From assembly GCA_015680685.1 (NCBI GenBank), contig MNCI01025327.1, forward strand, positions 52,150-116,149: DNA of 64,000 nucleotides, given 5' to 3'. A program made the translations under genes and the position numbers. The notes below the pieces were generated by a model. It was not told the DNA's origin and made no database searches. It saw nothing but the letters and a program-made list of their open reading frames with translations. Of this stretch, positions 35,781 through 48,300 are shown piece after piece. Position 1 is the first letter of the stretch. Every line of letters begins with the position of its first letter. This DNA comes from Gnetum montanum (Eukaryota; Streptophyta; Gnetopsida; Gnetales; Gnetaceae).

Positions 35781-36262
35781 TGTAACAATTGTGGAAACAT
35801 GCCTCCTACATTGTGACAATTGCGGAAACATGCCTCCTACGTAAACATGGAAAGTCCTAAAAACGATTCAACTTTCTAATGTAACAATGTGATAGCTTTG
35901 GAAATTTCTATTCATTGTTATCGGTAATGGTCTCATATTTTTCTAATAAATGGTAACTGGTTCCGGTGCCTTACGGTTTCTTGATGGGAGAACACGACAC
36001 CAGGAATCAATTGCAGTATAGCAGTTCAGGTCTCTTTCACAGTCGCTTACAGTCTGCATACACCATCACCGCAGAGCACCCGTGTGAAAAAAGATCCAAA
36101 ACATTCATCAATGGCATCAATGGCTGGAGGTCAGTTCGATCTGTTTTTCAAATTGATTTGTGCATTTTTGTTTCATGCACATTTGTAGATTAAGAGATCT
36201 GTTTTTTTACATGCTTCCGCTTGTGCAATCCGGTTCTCTCGATGCACGTTAGATTTCTTACA
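35781..36262 (+). repeat. Copia 3' LTR (482 bp)
   Basis: It begins TGTAACAATTG after the purine tract AAGTGGGAGAT and ends TTCTTACA. It is nearly identical to 29065-29543. The open frame at 35966-36193 is the LTR counterpart of 29250-29477 and is not a gene. Confidence 0.93.
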
Positions 36263-37139
36263 AGATCCACATTTTTTCTCATTTTGGCTAGTAGCCTGTT
36301 TACAGCTTGCTTTGTTAGTGAAACATTTTTCATGTGTCAAATCTATAATACGATGCATGCATCTGTCATTTTGATTTCATTCAAATCGTTTTATACATTT
36401 CCTGTTGGACAAAGCCTTTTTATCCCGTTTTAGTAGGACAAAAGAAAGGTGGATAGTTAAATGATTTGTGATAAGGCAACGAAATTATTTATGTTTTTGG
36501 GTGGATATGAATGGAAGGAAGTATATTGATTTTTACCCTTTTTTTTTCAAATAATTTGGGTACATCCAGAACTAGGTTCAGTTTGAGTCATTATTCGTAG
36601 CTACGGTCTCTCAATTAGCATAACCCAGTGGAGGGTTAAAGACCTGTTACTGCAAAACCCACTCGGTGGATTATATTAGCTTGATGTATTATTTTTCTTT
36701 GTTGGGATTATGAGAGGTGGTTGAAGTCGCTATGGCTTATTGTCTAACAAAAATTTGCATGTAGAAGGTTACAGATCTTTCTGTAATTTTTTAAAATGTA
36801 TTACAGTCTACTAATGCTTTGCATCGGAGAGGCTATTACTTTAAACGTATTATAGTTAGCTACATATCTGGAAGTGTATTTTGATAATTATTTTTTATTC
36901 CTGGACCTGATAAGCAAGCAGACCTATAATATGTAAAACCCCTAAAATATCTTAGGGCATTAACCAATACAGAGGAATTGGTGTTATTTCACACGATGAT
37001 TTTGAAAAAACTAGGTATGTCTTTTTTCTTAATTCTTTCAAAGAATACGGCAAGTTTTGGTTTTATATTTTCTTGGTCACAATAAAGCAGAATTCATTAT
37101 ACAATCAATTTCTGAAAATTTGGCGATTCCATTGAAACC

Positions 37140-37230
37140 TTCTTATATAAAATGGGTTAAATCCCTCCAGAGATAAGCATGGAATTCTTCTTATTTAAAA
37201 TGGGTTAAATTCCTCCAAAGATAGGCATTG
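37140..37230. repeat. Imperfect tandem duplication of about 45 bp
   Basis: Two units share ttctta(t/t)at..aaaatgggttaaat(c/t)cctcca(g/a)agata(a/g)gcat; a handful of mismatches separates them. Confidence 0.75.
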
Positions 37231-38324
37231 TAGACCATATAAACTTAACTTTTGAGGGTATATTTTGCGAGTAAAGATAAGTTTACTCCTTTTAGATCAC
37301 ATTTTATACCAAATAAAAATAAGAAGTGTGTTTCACACTTTTTCTTTTAACTAGTAATTGTGAGAGTTTTTCTATTCCTTTGTAATTAAATAAAAATGTT
37401 GCATTTGTCTCTCATTGGGCTTTGAAGACTGTGTTTGGGTTTGAAAAAGTTGCTAAACATGTTGGGCAAAAGGGATAAGGGATGAAAAGATGATTAATAG
37501 TTTCAGCTTGTCTAAGAGATGAAAAGATAGTTTATAGCTTTAATTTCTTATTTTTTGTTTGAAGAAAGTGCTTGTATTATTTTGAATGATACATCTATTG
37601 TGCGGATAATCCTTCAAGGTATAGCCTCCTTAGAAATTTTAAGGAGGGATGATTTCAAATGTAGTCTAATAACAAAATCATGGGGAATATCGCAAAATAG
37701 GGGGTAACTGGTGATGACCTTTGTTGACCATTTGTGATCCTTTGAATAAGTATGGCATGGCATGGTAATGTAACCTCTCAATCACATAGCATAGCATGGG
37801 TTGACGTTTTAATTGAAAATTAATTATCTTTGGAATATTTCATTAATTAACAAATTTTAATTAAAATAAATATAACAAAGGTTTTCTATTTAATTAATAT
37901 AAAAAGGTTAAAATATCATTTTAGAAAGAATTTAAGATTTTTTTTAATTTTAAAACTCATAGTTAAAAATTACATAAAAGTAAATTTTCTATGCACTATA
38001 CTGTTTGGTTTAAAGTTCGATATAGCAACACCCTTTTCGATACATGAATCTAATGGTGTATGCAATATCAAAATTATACCACTACCCTTCAAAAAAATGA
38101 ATGAAACTCTACTTTATAAATTGGAAATGGTAAATAAAAATATGTAAATGTGTTTAACCTCAATATTATTTCCAATTTCCAACATTATTTGATGGGTAAA
38201 AATAATAAAATTAAAAACATAAAACTTTGATACACTTTATTTGAATAAAAAGCCTTGATGCTTGTCCCACCAACAAGGGCTAGTAAATGAGATAGAACAT
38301 CTTTTTAAGATATTAGCTAATGAT

Positions 38325-38395
38325 AGGTGGCTTAAGTGGTTAGTTCATTGTCTTGTTTTAACAAGAGGTTGCTAGTTTAGATCACACTTGAAGCA
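38325..38395 (+). repeat. tRNA-like (SINE head or tRNA pseudogene) relic
   Basis: TGGCTTAAGTGGTTAG resembles a tRNA A-box/D-arm region. About 35 bp downstream, aggttgctagtttagatca resembles a decayed B-box arm. No intact clover-leaf is evident. Confidence 0.4.
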
Positions 38396-38502
38396 TCCTT
38401 TTATTCCTTTCTAATTTTTAAAATTTACCCTACTGGTTATATATCTTAGGATGTACTTATAGTCATTATTTTAGGTTCCAACACCACCTGTACTCTCCAA
38501 CA

Positions 38503-38560
38503 CTCCATTAGCCTAATGGTAAGACTCTTTGTTTTGTAACTCCAAGTTTTAGGTTCCATT
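38503..38560 (+). repeat. tRNA-like (SINE head or tRNA pseudogene) relic
   Basis: TTAGCCTAATGGTAAGAC resembles a D-arm with A-box; a B-box-like aggttccatt follows 37 bp later. A full set of stems cannot be drawn. Confidence 0.38.
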
Positions 38561-39001
38561 TTGTAATATTGAATTATAAAGTTCTAACATGACTCTAGAT
38601 CTTAGGGGTAAAGCTTGTTCAAAAAATATTTCAAGTTCCTACACACTCTTTTTTTGAGTGGTTATACCTATGTTGAACAATAAACTTTATGACATTAGAA
38701 ACAAGCACCTTACCATCATTTTAAATGATGATCCTTAAATCTTACACCTCACTAATATCACTGTTTACAAGTCATAGGTTTGAGATTATTAAGGTATCTT
38801 AAGATAGGTGGGATTTTGCAACAAATACTCAATTAAATTGGTCCAACATATCCAAAGATGTTGGAACCAAAAAAATGATGATAAAATTGAAACTAAATTT
38901 TTATTTACATCTATTAAGACCCCTTGGATTTATTAGACTAGTTACAAAATTCCTTTTATGGATTTTTTTTTATAAAAAAAACAAGACTGAATGGTACCCA
39001 T

Positions 39002-39078
39002 TGGAATCAAACTTGTGACCTAGGGTTGCCAAGCTAGTAACTATAGGTACACCCTAAGACATAGCCATCATGATCCCT
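39002..39078 (-). repeat. tRNA-like relic, minus strand
   Basis: On the minus strand, atgatggctatgtcttaggg is followed by ggtcacaagtttgattccaa, the latter close to a B-box (GGTTCGATTCC). Part of this block is repeated with changes at about 39120-39190. Confidence 0.35.
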
Positions 39079-39321
39079 TAAAAGAATTATAAAGGAATAT
39101 AAGAATTCCTCACCAAGTCAATGACTATAAGTATACCCCAAGGTATGTAGCCATCACGATATTTTAGAAGAATTATAAAGGAATATAACAATGTTGCAAG
39201 TGTAACTCAAACTTAGAATTAAACTTGAACTAGATGATTATATGTACCTTTAACACATACAAGCAACAAATAACATGAACTTTCATTAAATATAATGATG
39301 TGTTAGATTATCAAATTTGTT

Positions 39322-39388
39322 AAAATTGAACTTGTGACTTGCAAACCACAAACTACATGCTCCAACCAACTAAGCAATGCCCCCATAA
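39322..39388 (-). repeat. tRNA-like relic, minus strand
   Basis: On the minus strand, gggggcattgcttagttggt then gtttgcaagtcacaagttca. The first part fits an acceptor/D-arm with A-box and the second a B-box arm. Degenerate, and not scored with a covariance model. Confidence 0.4.
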
Positions 39389-40846
39389 GAATTTAAATTG
39401 CCAAATTAGTGAATGAGAATGCAATTATGTCATTGCTTAGGTTCTATTACATTACTATGCTAACTACCTGTCCAATGTGTAGATATGGTTTATAATAGAA
39501 CCCCCCATCACAAACAATCAAGATGAATGCTTACATTAAAACTACATTTTCATTAATATAGTGAACGAGAAAATGAACATCACCAAATAAAACTTTTTGA
39601 AGAGATAGGTAAAAACAAGGTCACTTGTGGAAGTAATAAATAGAATAATCTTCCTTTTTGTGCAATGTATATCTTGAATCATTAATACTAGATGGAAGTA
39701 ACAAATTCTTATTCGTAAATCTTAGTGAATTAAGTACTAAATAAAATTCTTAATCTTTGGAGTTGTGGATGATTTTCAAATAGCTTGATATCTTTTCTCC
39801 TAGGGTTTCAAAGACTATTTAATTTCTAATATTTGATTTAGTTTAGGTCAAATAATATTATTTGCACAGTGATGTATACGTACTTACCATTCAAGAACAA
39901 CAATATGATTATTAATATATTAAAATCTAAGCAAATCCCTAATACATCATTATAATTTTTAATTAAAGTACAAAAAGTAATATTACATTAATTAATAAAA
40001 CATGAAATTTCTCACCATTTGCTTGTAGAACCTCACATATATAATATTAAAAACTTTTAACTAAATACCTAAAGGTATCAAAATTGCAATGATATGTTGA
40101 AAAATTTTAACTAAAACTTAAATATATCAAAGATGCCAAACACAATGTATTATTAAATATTCATGTTTACAAACTTTACTTTTACCTAATTTTATAGTAT
40201 GAATTTTTAAATACCAAAAAGCATTAACCTTTTCTAGAAATATGTTTGATAAAAACCTTTGTTATAGTTCTATTAACTACAAATCGTCTATGAAGTAAGC
40301 ATTTCAGAGATAAGTAATTAACATATAAAAACAATAATAAACCACCCTTGGAAAAAATGGGAAATTGCGAACCACTCCGCAGAAAATAGCAAATACGAAC
40401 CCCAAAAGAATTGATGTTAAAAATGGTGAGCTAATGTCATGATAAAGGATGAAATGCCATTGTTATTAACCCATTCCGTACCAACGATGCCATACTTTAG
40501 ATCACTGGTAGCAATGGTAGGATATCGTCGGCAAAGGTCAGCATCGGTTGCGTTCCCTTTTCAGTCAGTGTCCCCCAAATCATGTATCTCGCTCACTGTT
40601 CCCAAATCAAGTAATTTAAAGGGAAAAGATTCTTAATCGTTCATTTGTAATGCTTCATGAGCCAATACTTTGTCTTATCTCTCTAAATCCATGCCCCATT
40701 TCACTTCAACTTTTTCTAAGCCCCTCCCATCATTTGAAATGAAATGGATGATGCATTAATAAAAGTGTATCCAAAGCTGATGTTAAGCGTTGCTAATTGA
40801 ACGCAAAGCGCTGCGGCAACGAATAAAGGTCGGGAACCACGAAATT

Positions 40847-40862
40847 GAATGACTTTTATGAG
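40847..40862. repeat. Target-site duplication, left copy, of the LINE
   Basis: GAATGACTTTTATGAG is repeated exactly at 42891-42906, defining the LINE body as 40863-42890. Confidence 0.93.
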
Positions 40863-42890
40863 AGGGGGGGGTATCGGACCCCGAAAAGAAGATTTATTGA
40901 AATTAAAGGAGCATCAATTACAACAACTTGAATAAGACATAGGGTTAAGGGAAGGGGAAAACTGAGAGCATCGTGAGTGACACTCGGGAAACACCTTAAA
41001 AATAAACTAGTATTAGAGGAGGTACCCCAAGTTGGGACACAACCAAATGTTCACATAGACTAGCTTTTTACAAAATTGAATGACATAGAATTAGATGCTA
41101 AGTAATGTTCAAGAATCCGAATATGGCATCCTCTTGAGATAGCTTGTAGGATGGAAAAGCTTTAGAAGTCCACTGCCACACATGTTGAGTAAAGGGACAT
41201 TGCCAAAACACATGGACAAAGTCATCTAGTCCACCACATAGAGGGCAAGTGGGATTAGGAATCCCAAGATATTCTAGATGTTTCCCGATAGGAAGACCAT
41301 GGTGAAGAAGACACCAAAGGAACTGCTTGATTTTGGGGAGGGTCGGAAGTTTCCAAATAAGTTGGAAGAGAGGGATCCAAAATGTTTCTGACTCTTGTTT
41401 GTGCCAATATTTATTGCAACGTTGAATGACTGCAGATGGGTCGTGCATGAGATGAAAGGGAACAGAGGGCCGATAGGGAAGGAGTTTAACCCCATTAAGC
41501 CATTGAAGGCCATGAAAAAGGCTTTGCACTGTAACATCCAGGTGCCAGTGACCGTGGAGGAAAGAGTAAGTCTAAATAAGGCAATGTTTCATTGCAGCCG
41601 ACTCCCCATACACAGTGTTAAACTCAACCCCTGAAATCCAACAACTAGCAAGCCTAAGACAATTCAAGGAAATGACACCTTTTCAATACCACGAGGTAGC
41701 CACCTTAGCATTTGTGATAGCAAGGGGAGTAGGTGACAAAGGTAACCACCACAGACACACTTTAGAGAGGATAGTAGGGTTGATTTTAATGTTAGTCCAG
41801 TCTATGTGAGTGTGTACAATTTGCCAGGCCCTCCAAATGCTTTTGAAAACATGAGATTCGGGAAGAATGATAGTGAGGGGGGAAAGAATCCAATTAACGA
41901 AATGGATGTCTTTCCAGAAGGGCTTATTTTTAGGAAAGGCTTGATGAAGCCTTAATTGGAGGAGGGTCCCTATAATATTTGAGGCATCTAAATGTTGTAC
42001 CAACCACTTAGCAACCAGGGTAATTTCTTGCTTATAGGAGTTCAAAAGGCCTAAGCCACCCTTATTCTTGGGAAGAGTAACAATAGTCCAAGCAACACGA
42101 TGAAAGCCTTTTTGAGAGTCCTTGGAGGACCACATAAAGTCACGGAATCACCGTTCTAGCTTCTGGTAGGCAGCTTGGGAGGGGGCCCAACACAAAGAGT
42201 AATACACATGGGTGGACGCGCATATGGACTTACAAACAAGGTATTTACCCGCAAGTGTGAGGGGTTTAGTTTTCCATTTGTCGAGTTTCTTTTGAATTCG
42301 ATGAATAACTTGCTCCCAAAGGATAGATGTTGAGCCTCTAAAGCGGAAAGGGATTCCCAGAATCTTAACGATGTCTTGATCTTGAAGCTTCTTCCACTTA
42401 TAGTGGGTCACATGGTTGTAATTTCCCTTAAAGCTATAAACAGAGGATTTATTCCAGTTAATTATGGAACCTGAGAGTGTGCAATATTGCTCCACCCTTG
42501 ATAAGAGGCGGTGCAAATTGGTGGCTGTGTTTTGAACTAGAAAAAAGAAGTCATCGGCAAAGTGCATATTGAGAAGCTGTTGTTGAGAGGAGGAAAGGCT
42601 AACCCCAGTGAGAACTTTAGTTTTAATGTCCAGGTTAATTTGATGACAAAGAAAGTCTGATGCAATGATAAAGAGATAGGGGGCGAGAGGACAACCTTGG
42701 CGCACAGACCTATGTATTGGAAAGGGAGAGGTAATGCCGAAGATAGTGGCAATTCTTGCAGTAGCATCGGAGAATAAACATTTCACCATATGCAAGAACT
42801 TGGGTCCAAAACCCAATTTGGTCATAGTCTGCAAGATAAAATCCCACTTAATGTTATCATAAGCCTTGGCATAATCTAGTTTCACTAGGA
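40863..42890 (-). mobile_element. 5'-truncated LINE (L1-like) with exact 16-bp target duplication
   Basis: On the minus strand the element starts inside ORF2 at the RT motif (ILLVKLDYAKAYD) at 42890 and ends at 40863. Its 3' end has AATAAA (about 40892-40897, minus) and a terminal run of C residues (g-run 40864-40871 on the plus strand) where plant L1 elements usually have poly(A). Flanking GAATGACTTTTATGAG copies are identical, so the insertion is fairly recent. It split a less AT-rich block (40430-40862 and 42907-43100). Confidence 0.93.
41098..42890 (-). pseudogene. LINE ORF2 remnant: RT C-terminal part and zf-RVT domain
   Basis: Minus-strand frame 42890-42148 carries RT motifs LDYAKAYD, SVRQGCPLAPYLF and MHFADDFFFL (the catalytic Asp pair of the A/Y-x-DD box is kept) and the thumb region. 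Frame 42135-41683 continues with KNKGGLGLLNSYKQ. Frame 41529-41098 has the zinc-binding RVT domain (IWKLPTLPKIKQFLWCL, CPLCGG, CPFTQHVW). Only one or two stops/frameshifts separate the three frames (around 42140 and 41600). The endonuclease and ORF1 are absent because of 5' truncation. Confidence 0.9.
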
Positions 42891-42906
42891 GAATGACTTT
42901 TATGAG
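42891..42906. repeat. Target-site duplication, right copy, of the LINE
   Basis: Exact match to 40847-40862. Confidence 0.93.
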
Positions 42907-45323
42907 TTAGGACGCGGTGTCTTGTTCGACATTTGCTGCTGCAATCAATCTGATAGAAAGCAGGTGAGGGCAAGGGCAGAATCCCATCACCGATATTTGT
43001 ACAAGAGCAAGGTTGTTTTTAATTAAGGTGTTTTCAATGCCTCCTCGCATGCTTGCTTGCTGGATCTTTTCCGACATCAGTGTGACTTTTCACAGGTAAT
43101 CATAAATTAATTTTCAGTCTTTTCGATTTTCACATATTGCAGGGGGTGAGTATTGTTACTCTCATGACCAAGCAAATGCCTTACGTGGTGTTAATGTGGA
43201 AATAGAAATAGAAATGTTTAATTATGTTCAAGGTTGTTTCCTTTTTGAATTTTCCCTATAGCTATAGAGAAATCTATGCTTGGTCATATATGCATGTGCG
43301 AGCACCATCACATTAATGAGCTCTTAAGGAAGTTTGTATGCTCTTCCTTTGCACATGGACCATGATTAAAAGTGCTTTTGTTTGAATAGACCACTTCGTA
43401 TGTTGACTTCATGACGTGGTATTCACCGGGTATAACAACAATATTTTGGGTTGGTTTTTATTACATTTACATTTGACATCCTTGGAAAGTCTTAAGGATT
43501 TTTATGTGATATGTTGCAAGTTTAAAATTGGGAAATAACATCAATATTCATATTTGAGATAAATATAAATTAATTTGCTATTAGAATTCTTGGAAATTAT
43601 AAATTAAAGATAAATAGTAATAGGATAAAAGGAACAACTTAAGGCTAAGATGTCTTTCAATGCAAACAATTTTACTTTCTAGAATTAATGTTCTAATTAG
43701 ATAAGATTGAGGCAAAATAGTCCAAAGAGAATATTTTACAAGCTAGCAACCAAGCTTGCTTAATGTTGAGTTGTTAAAAAAAAGGCATGAACAACAAATC
43801 AGTGTGGTAAAAATGTGAATTCTTATATAAATGTTATAAAAAGAGAAATTACACAATGTAGGCATTAGAGTAAGGCTTGGAGTAGCTTTTAATACAGATT
43901 CGCTAGAATCATAGTGTTCATGGATTATGTTCAAAGAAGATCAAATAATAATCTTATAAAAAAATTATTACATCATAATTCCATGACTCATGATGAAAGT
44001 TTTGGGTCCTGGTTCAGTTTACAATGAACATTATGAGTTTTGGTTCAAGTTGCGATGAATGCCATGCAGTGGTATAGTCACAATTGAATACGTGGTAACA
44101 TCACAAGTAGAATGAATAACAAAAATTTAAAAATAAGTGAATTTGAGGTGAAATAACTCAAATTAGAAATATTTAGGATGTTTAGGATGAAATGAAACTC
44201 AGGAAGTAGATAAATCCAATTGGTATTATAAGATTAAAAATCAATGTCAATTAGCTCCTATTGAGGATCAAGGATCATCACTAGAGGCTTAATGATCATC
44301 TTGCCAAGATAGGATAGTAGGATGATAGATGAGTGAAAACTTAACTTCTTTCAAGTGGTTGCATCCAAGCTTGAATCCAAATCTTACAACTTGAGAAACA
44401 AACATCATTAAAACTATTAAAATCAGGAACTTCGTCATTAGCCATGCTAAAACAAGAAACCTTTAATTCGTCTAAAGAAATATTTGCATCAAGTAACTGA
44501 TGATGTTCTTGTTTGACATACAAGGAACTATCAAGCTTAATTAGAAAAATTTTGCAATAAATTTATTATTTAACATTTCGAAAGGAAAAAGCCTCACCAT
44601 CACCCTTTTGAAAAATAAATAAGGAAGATATCAGAATTTGAAATAATTAAAATATAGGTACAATTGAACCCATAACTTAAATCATGTAACCATCAAGCTA
44701 ACACCGTTTGAAAGTGGAAAGTAAAGAAATGGAATGGTGTTTAGTCACAACTCCATTCTAGAAACTTAAGAATTTCTAGCTTTATTACGCAACGTCAGGA
44801 TTTTAGCTTAATTATGCAATAAAAAATCCAAATACAGAGAAAATGGGAAAGAGGACAAGAAGATCGCAAACAATGGAAAGAAGGAAATTATCATACCATC
44901 TTTAATCTAGATAATTTCGTCCGAGTGATAACAAAACTATTATTTCTGAATATTTGAAATCAAGTCCGGAAACCTGATAAAGCATCACAGGCATGCATGC
45001 TAAGTGGAAATTATAAAGCAGTATTAGCGCATTCTATAGATACTTTCGACAATACCTTGTATTTTAAAATTCTTTATTATTTTGCAGTCCGACGATCACA
45101 GGCATTTCGAAGTCTACAGCATATGTTGTGAACTACACGTCACAACAACCGCGCGAGTAGACATGGTTTCCGAAGTAGGATTTGAAAATCGTAGAAAGAG
45201 CTTTAGATCCCGTTAATCTTTTGCAGCGAGCACAGAAAGCCTTCATCAAGGTTTAGGTACAGTTCATTTGGAGAAAGAAGTTGGGATCTGTCGAAGGCAG
45301 AGGAGCGAAGCGATTAAAGGACA
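42907..45323 (+). other. 5' flank and probable 5' UTR of VPS51
   Basis: No coding similarity. 42907-43100 is less AT-rich than its surroundings and ends in an acceptor/donor-like CACAG|GTAATC. 43100-45050 is AT-rich. From about 45060 a pyrimidine stretch ending TTTTGCAG (45087) could be the acceptor of a 5' UTR intron, followed by 236 bp to the VPS51 ATG at 45324. A CATGCATG palindrome (about 44994) is present. No TATA box is assigned. Confidence 0.4.
44657..44707 (-). repeat. tRNA-like relic, minus strand
   Basis: On the minus strand, ggtgttagcttgatggttac then atgggttcaattgtacc; the latter contains a B-box-like GGGTTCAATT. Confidence 0.4.
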
Positions 45324-48300
45324 ATGATGACAGGGGAAGATCTCTCTCTTGAAGAGAAAGCCAAACGAACTAGGGAGCTGCTTACCAGTTTCTATGGCGA
45401 CGATTCTTCTCGTCCAGGGCAGCTCACTAGAGTTGACACATTGAAGGCCATCGACACTCCTGCTTTCGATCCGGAAAAGTACATGAATTCCCTGGTAACT
45501 CCCATTTATTTTTATGTTGCTCTTGTTTTACTTGAATTGTCACTCCTAATTATTTTCATATTCTTGCGAGAGTGCCCAAATAAAAATACCCTGGCAGTCT
45601 ATATGTGCCAACGGGTATTTGGCAGCTATCTTCAAAAGAGATTTGAGTGTTTTGAATTATATTATTTCGCGGTTCCATGATTATACATGCTTGACTGAGT
45701 TTAGTCACTTCTGCCAACTGTCTTAGACTATCGTGCAGTTAATGAATATGCTTTTTTTCGGGGATTGAGCACTTTTCAAAGTGGAAGGAGAATTCTGAAC
45801 CGCCTCGATTTTCTTCACAGGTTTCCAAGACTAATGTAGAAGGTTTGCTCCAAAAGCATGTCCAGATGGCAGCCGAAATAAAAAATTTGGACAGTGATCT
45901 ACAGATGTTGGTCTATGAAAATTACAACAAGTTTATCAGTGCTACAGATACCATTCGGAGGTAGACGAATTCGATCTCTTTATTAATTATTTGAATCGGG
46001 ATCATGAATATGTAGACACAGTGCTGGTGATGAATTTTGCACTTCTCTCACCACTGTCCTTTAATAATATTTTCTAAATTGGCATATTTTTTCAAATAAA
46101 GAAATGTCCACAAAAATCAGTTAAAATTTTAATGTGCAATATCATGATATGTTAACAGCTAGTATGAGAAATGCCCTACCTAATCTACTATCGATTGTTC
46201 AGAGCCTAATATCCTTCATAAAAGAAAAAATATTTTTTCTAATTTTTTTAAAGCTAGCATAATTTTGTCATCAGGACTGAGATCGTCAAGGCCAGGTAAG
46301 AGGCAATAAAACTGATAATTAGAATAGAATGTGAAGTTTCTCATGCTAATTTAGAAGGTCACTAATATTATTTCTTTGTTAATTTGACTCCCTGCTACAT
46401 GTATTCTAATTACAGGTTTTCTTTTTAGCTTATTTTTCCAAAGATTTGACTATATATATCCATTGAGATCTACAATTCGTGGATCTCTGTATTTTCTGAA
46501 GCTTATTATGTTAGGTTTTTACTCCTCACCTAGTGGGAGAGTTGAGAAATGACAGCCTTTTGAATGTGACAAACCAGATGTTTTTTTGACTGGTTGCTTT
46601 TAGGCTGCCTAAGCCCATGTGAAGGAATCGAACTTCTGCTTCTTGTTGGAGATCAGGGAACTTACCAACCTGCTAGGTTATAAAGGCACACTGATCTTAT
46701 TTCTCTTTCCCATTATTTGTTTAGTGAAGTGCTGTGCATTTAATGGTAAAATCACATCACATGCTTTAATCTGTATTTGTTACAGAAGCCTTTAAAATTT
46801 AGAATAATAATAATAATAATAGTACCAAACAACATACATAAAGCAAAAATCAAGAGCCTTTAGAATTTAGGATAAGCAATAATAGAATTTATCTATGCTT
46901 ATAAAAAGTATCTGTGTTAGCTTTTTAACAAATAAAAAAAAGGAGTTATGAGTTCAAAAAAGGAATGGATGTGTTAGTTCACAAGCTTAAAAATTTTTGA
47001 ACCTACGAGGGAATTTTAATTTTTGACTTTAACGCCTGTTCTTTTTCCTCTTCCTCGGAGCATTTTATGTTGCTAAATTTAATGACTCTTGTAAAAATAT
47101 TCATAAAGGTTTGCCACTGGAGAAAAAGGAATTACTATGTAAAGCAACATACTTTATTATGCTGTTAGATTTCTTATGCTTAGGAGCATGGGAGGCAGGT
47201 TGAAGATGATGATATTTGAACTCACAAGTTCTTTCTATGAAGCAGGATGAAGGATAATGTTGTAGGCATGGAGTCCAATATGGAGACGTTACTTGAGAAG
47301 GTGAATCTGAATGAACTTTATTTAGAACATTTTTGTGCTAAGTCTATTCTAATCCCATATGCCTTCATGAATATTCCAGTTACAGTTGTGAACTCATTAA
47401 ATCTTCCTTTGTAAGTGTAGATAACTTCAGTTCAGTTAAATAGTGATAGTGTCAATGCATCTCTTTGTGAGAGAAGAGAACACATAGAAAAGCTGAATCG
47501 TACACGAAGATTGCTGCGTAAAGTCCAGGTATCTTGTTTGCATGCTGAGTATTTGTGGATTATTCTCATGATTGTGCATGTTTCTGCTCTGTGTTATGGG
47601 ATACTTTCTTTATGGAGTTGATATTTTCAGTTCTTAAGGTGAATGTTGCTTTGAGTTTATTTCATTTTAAAAAAGTAGCATTATTGCTATATTTTTTTTC
47701 GGAAACTTGATCTATCGTTTGCACTATTGCTAATTTTGTTTTCAAATGTTGAATTTGATATCTTGACTAAACAGTTTATAATTTAAGCAAATGCACTTGA
47801 CAGGGCTTTTTTCATTTTGAAGAAAAAGACAAGGTCACTTTGTATAATTCAGTGTGACAGATTCTTACATGAACAATAATGTAATATGTTTGATCGCAGT
47901 TTATATATGACCTTCCTTCTTCTCTTCGAACATGTATCAAATCAGGAGAATATGCAGAAGCGGTGAAATATTATATTGGTGCCTTACCGCTTTTGAAGGT
48001 ATAGTTTTATTTCTCTTTCCTAGTAAAGATAGCACTATGGACAATCATACTTTTAAAAACTATGTTATTTTTATGAAGATTTTGACTATGGTTTTGCTTG
48101 CTTACTTGCATGCATCTTTTGGATTGTTTTCATGCCAATTTTGAAGCTCACTTATTTGTATATAATGTGCAAGGCATATGGAGATTCGTCCTTTGCATCA
48201 TGTAAGAAAGAGTCCGATGAAGCTATTAGTTTGGTAATTGAACATCTTCAGGTGTGTTTTCTCTGTGATGTGAAAACCAATACATGTTCAAAATAAAATA

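Larger units (their letters stand above)
29065..36262 (+). mobile_element. Complete Ty1/Copia retrotransposon (7.2 kb), potentially coding-competent
   Basis: 5' LTR 29065-29543, primer-binding site 29546-29557, a 1.9-kb leader, one open gag-pol frame 31432-35493, polypurine tract to 35780, and 3' LTR 35781-36262. Flanks are cgatc before and agatc after, a 4-of-5 match to a 5-bp target duplication. By eye the LTRs differ at about eight substitutions, all transitions, plus a few length changes in T-runs and a CT insertion: about 2 percent divergence, so this is the youngest element in the window. It lies about 250 bp downstream of the kinase pseudogene in the same orientation. Confidence 0.95.
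36263..40846. other. Gene-free AT-rich DNA
   Basis: No protein domain, LTR or LINE was recognised. It holds an imperfect 45-bp tandem duplication (37140-37230), a related pair of segments at about 39035-39105 and 39120-39190, and a cluster of tRNA-like relics listed separately. Composition becomes less AT-rich from about 40430 to the LINE target site at 40847; a 65-codon frame there (40439-40636) has no recognisable domain. Confidence 0.6.

Noticed and set aside
41098-41529. Possible host zinc-finger gene
   Set aside because: The CPLCGG...CPFTQHVW block is the zf-RVT domain of the LINE bounded by an exact target duplication.
45087-45323. Assignment of a 5' UTR intron acceptor at 45087
   Set aside because: TTTTGCAG fits an acceptor, but no matching non-coding exon could be identified upstream, so it is only mentioned, not annotated.
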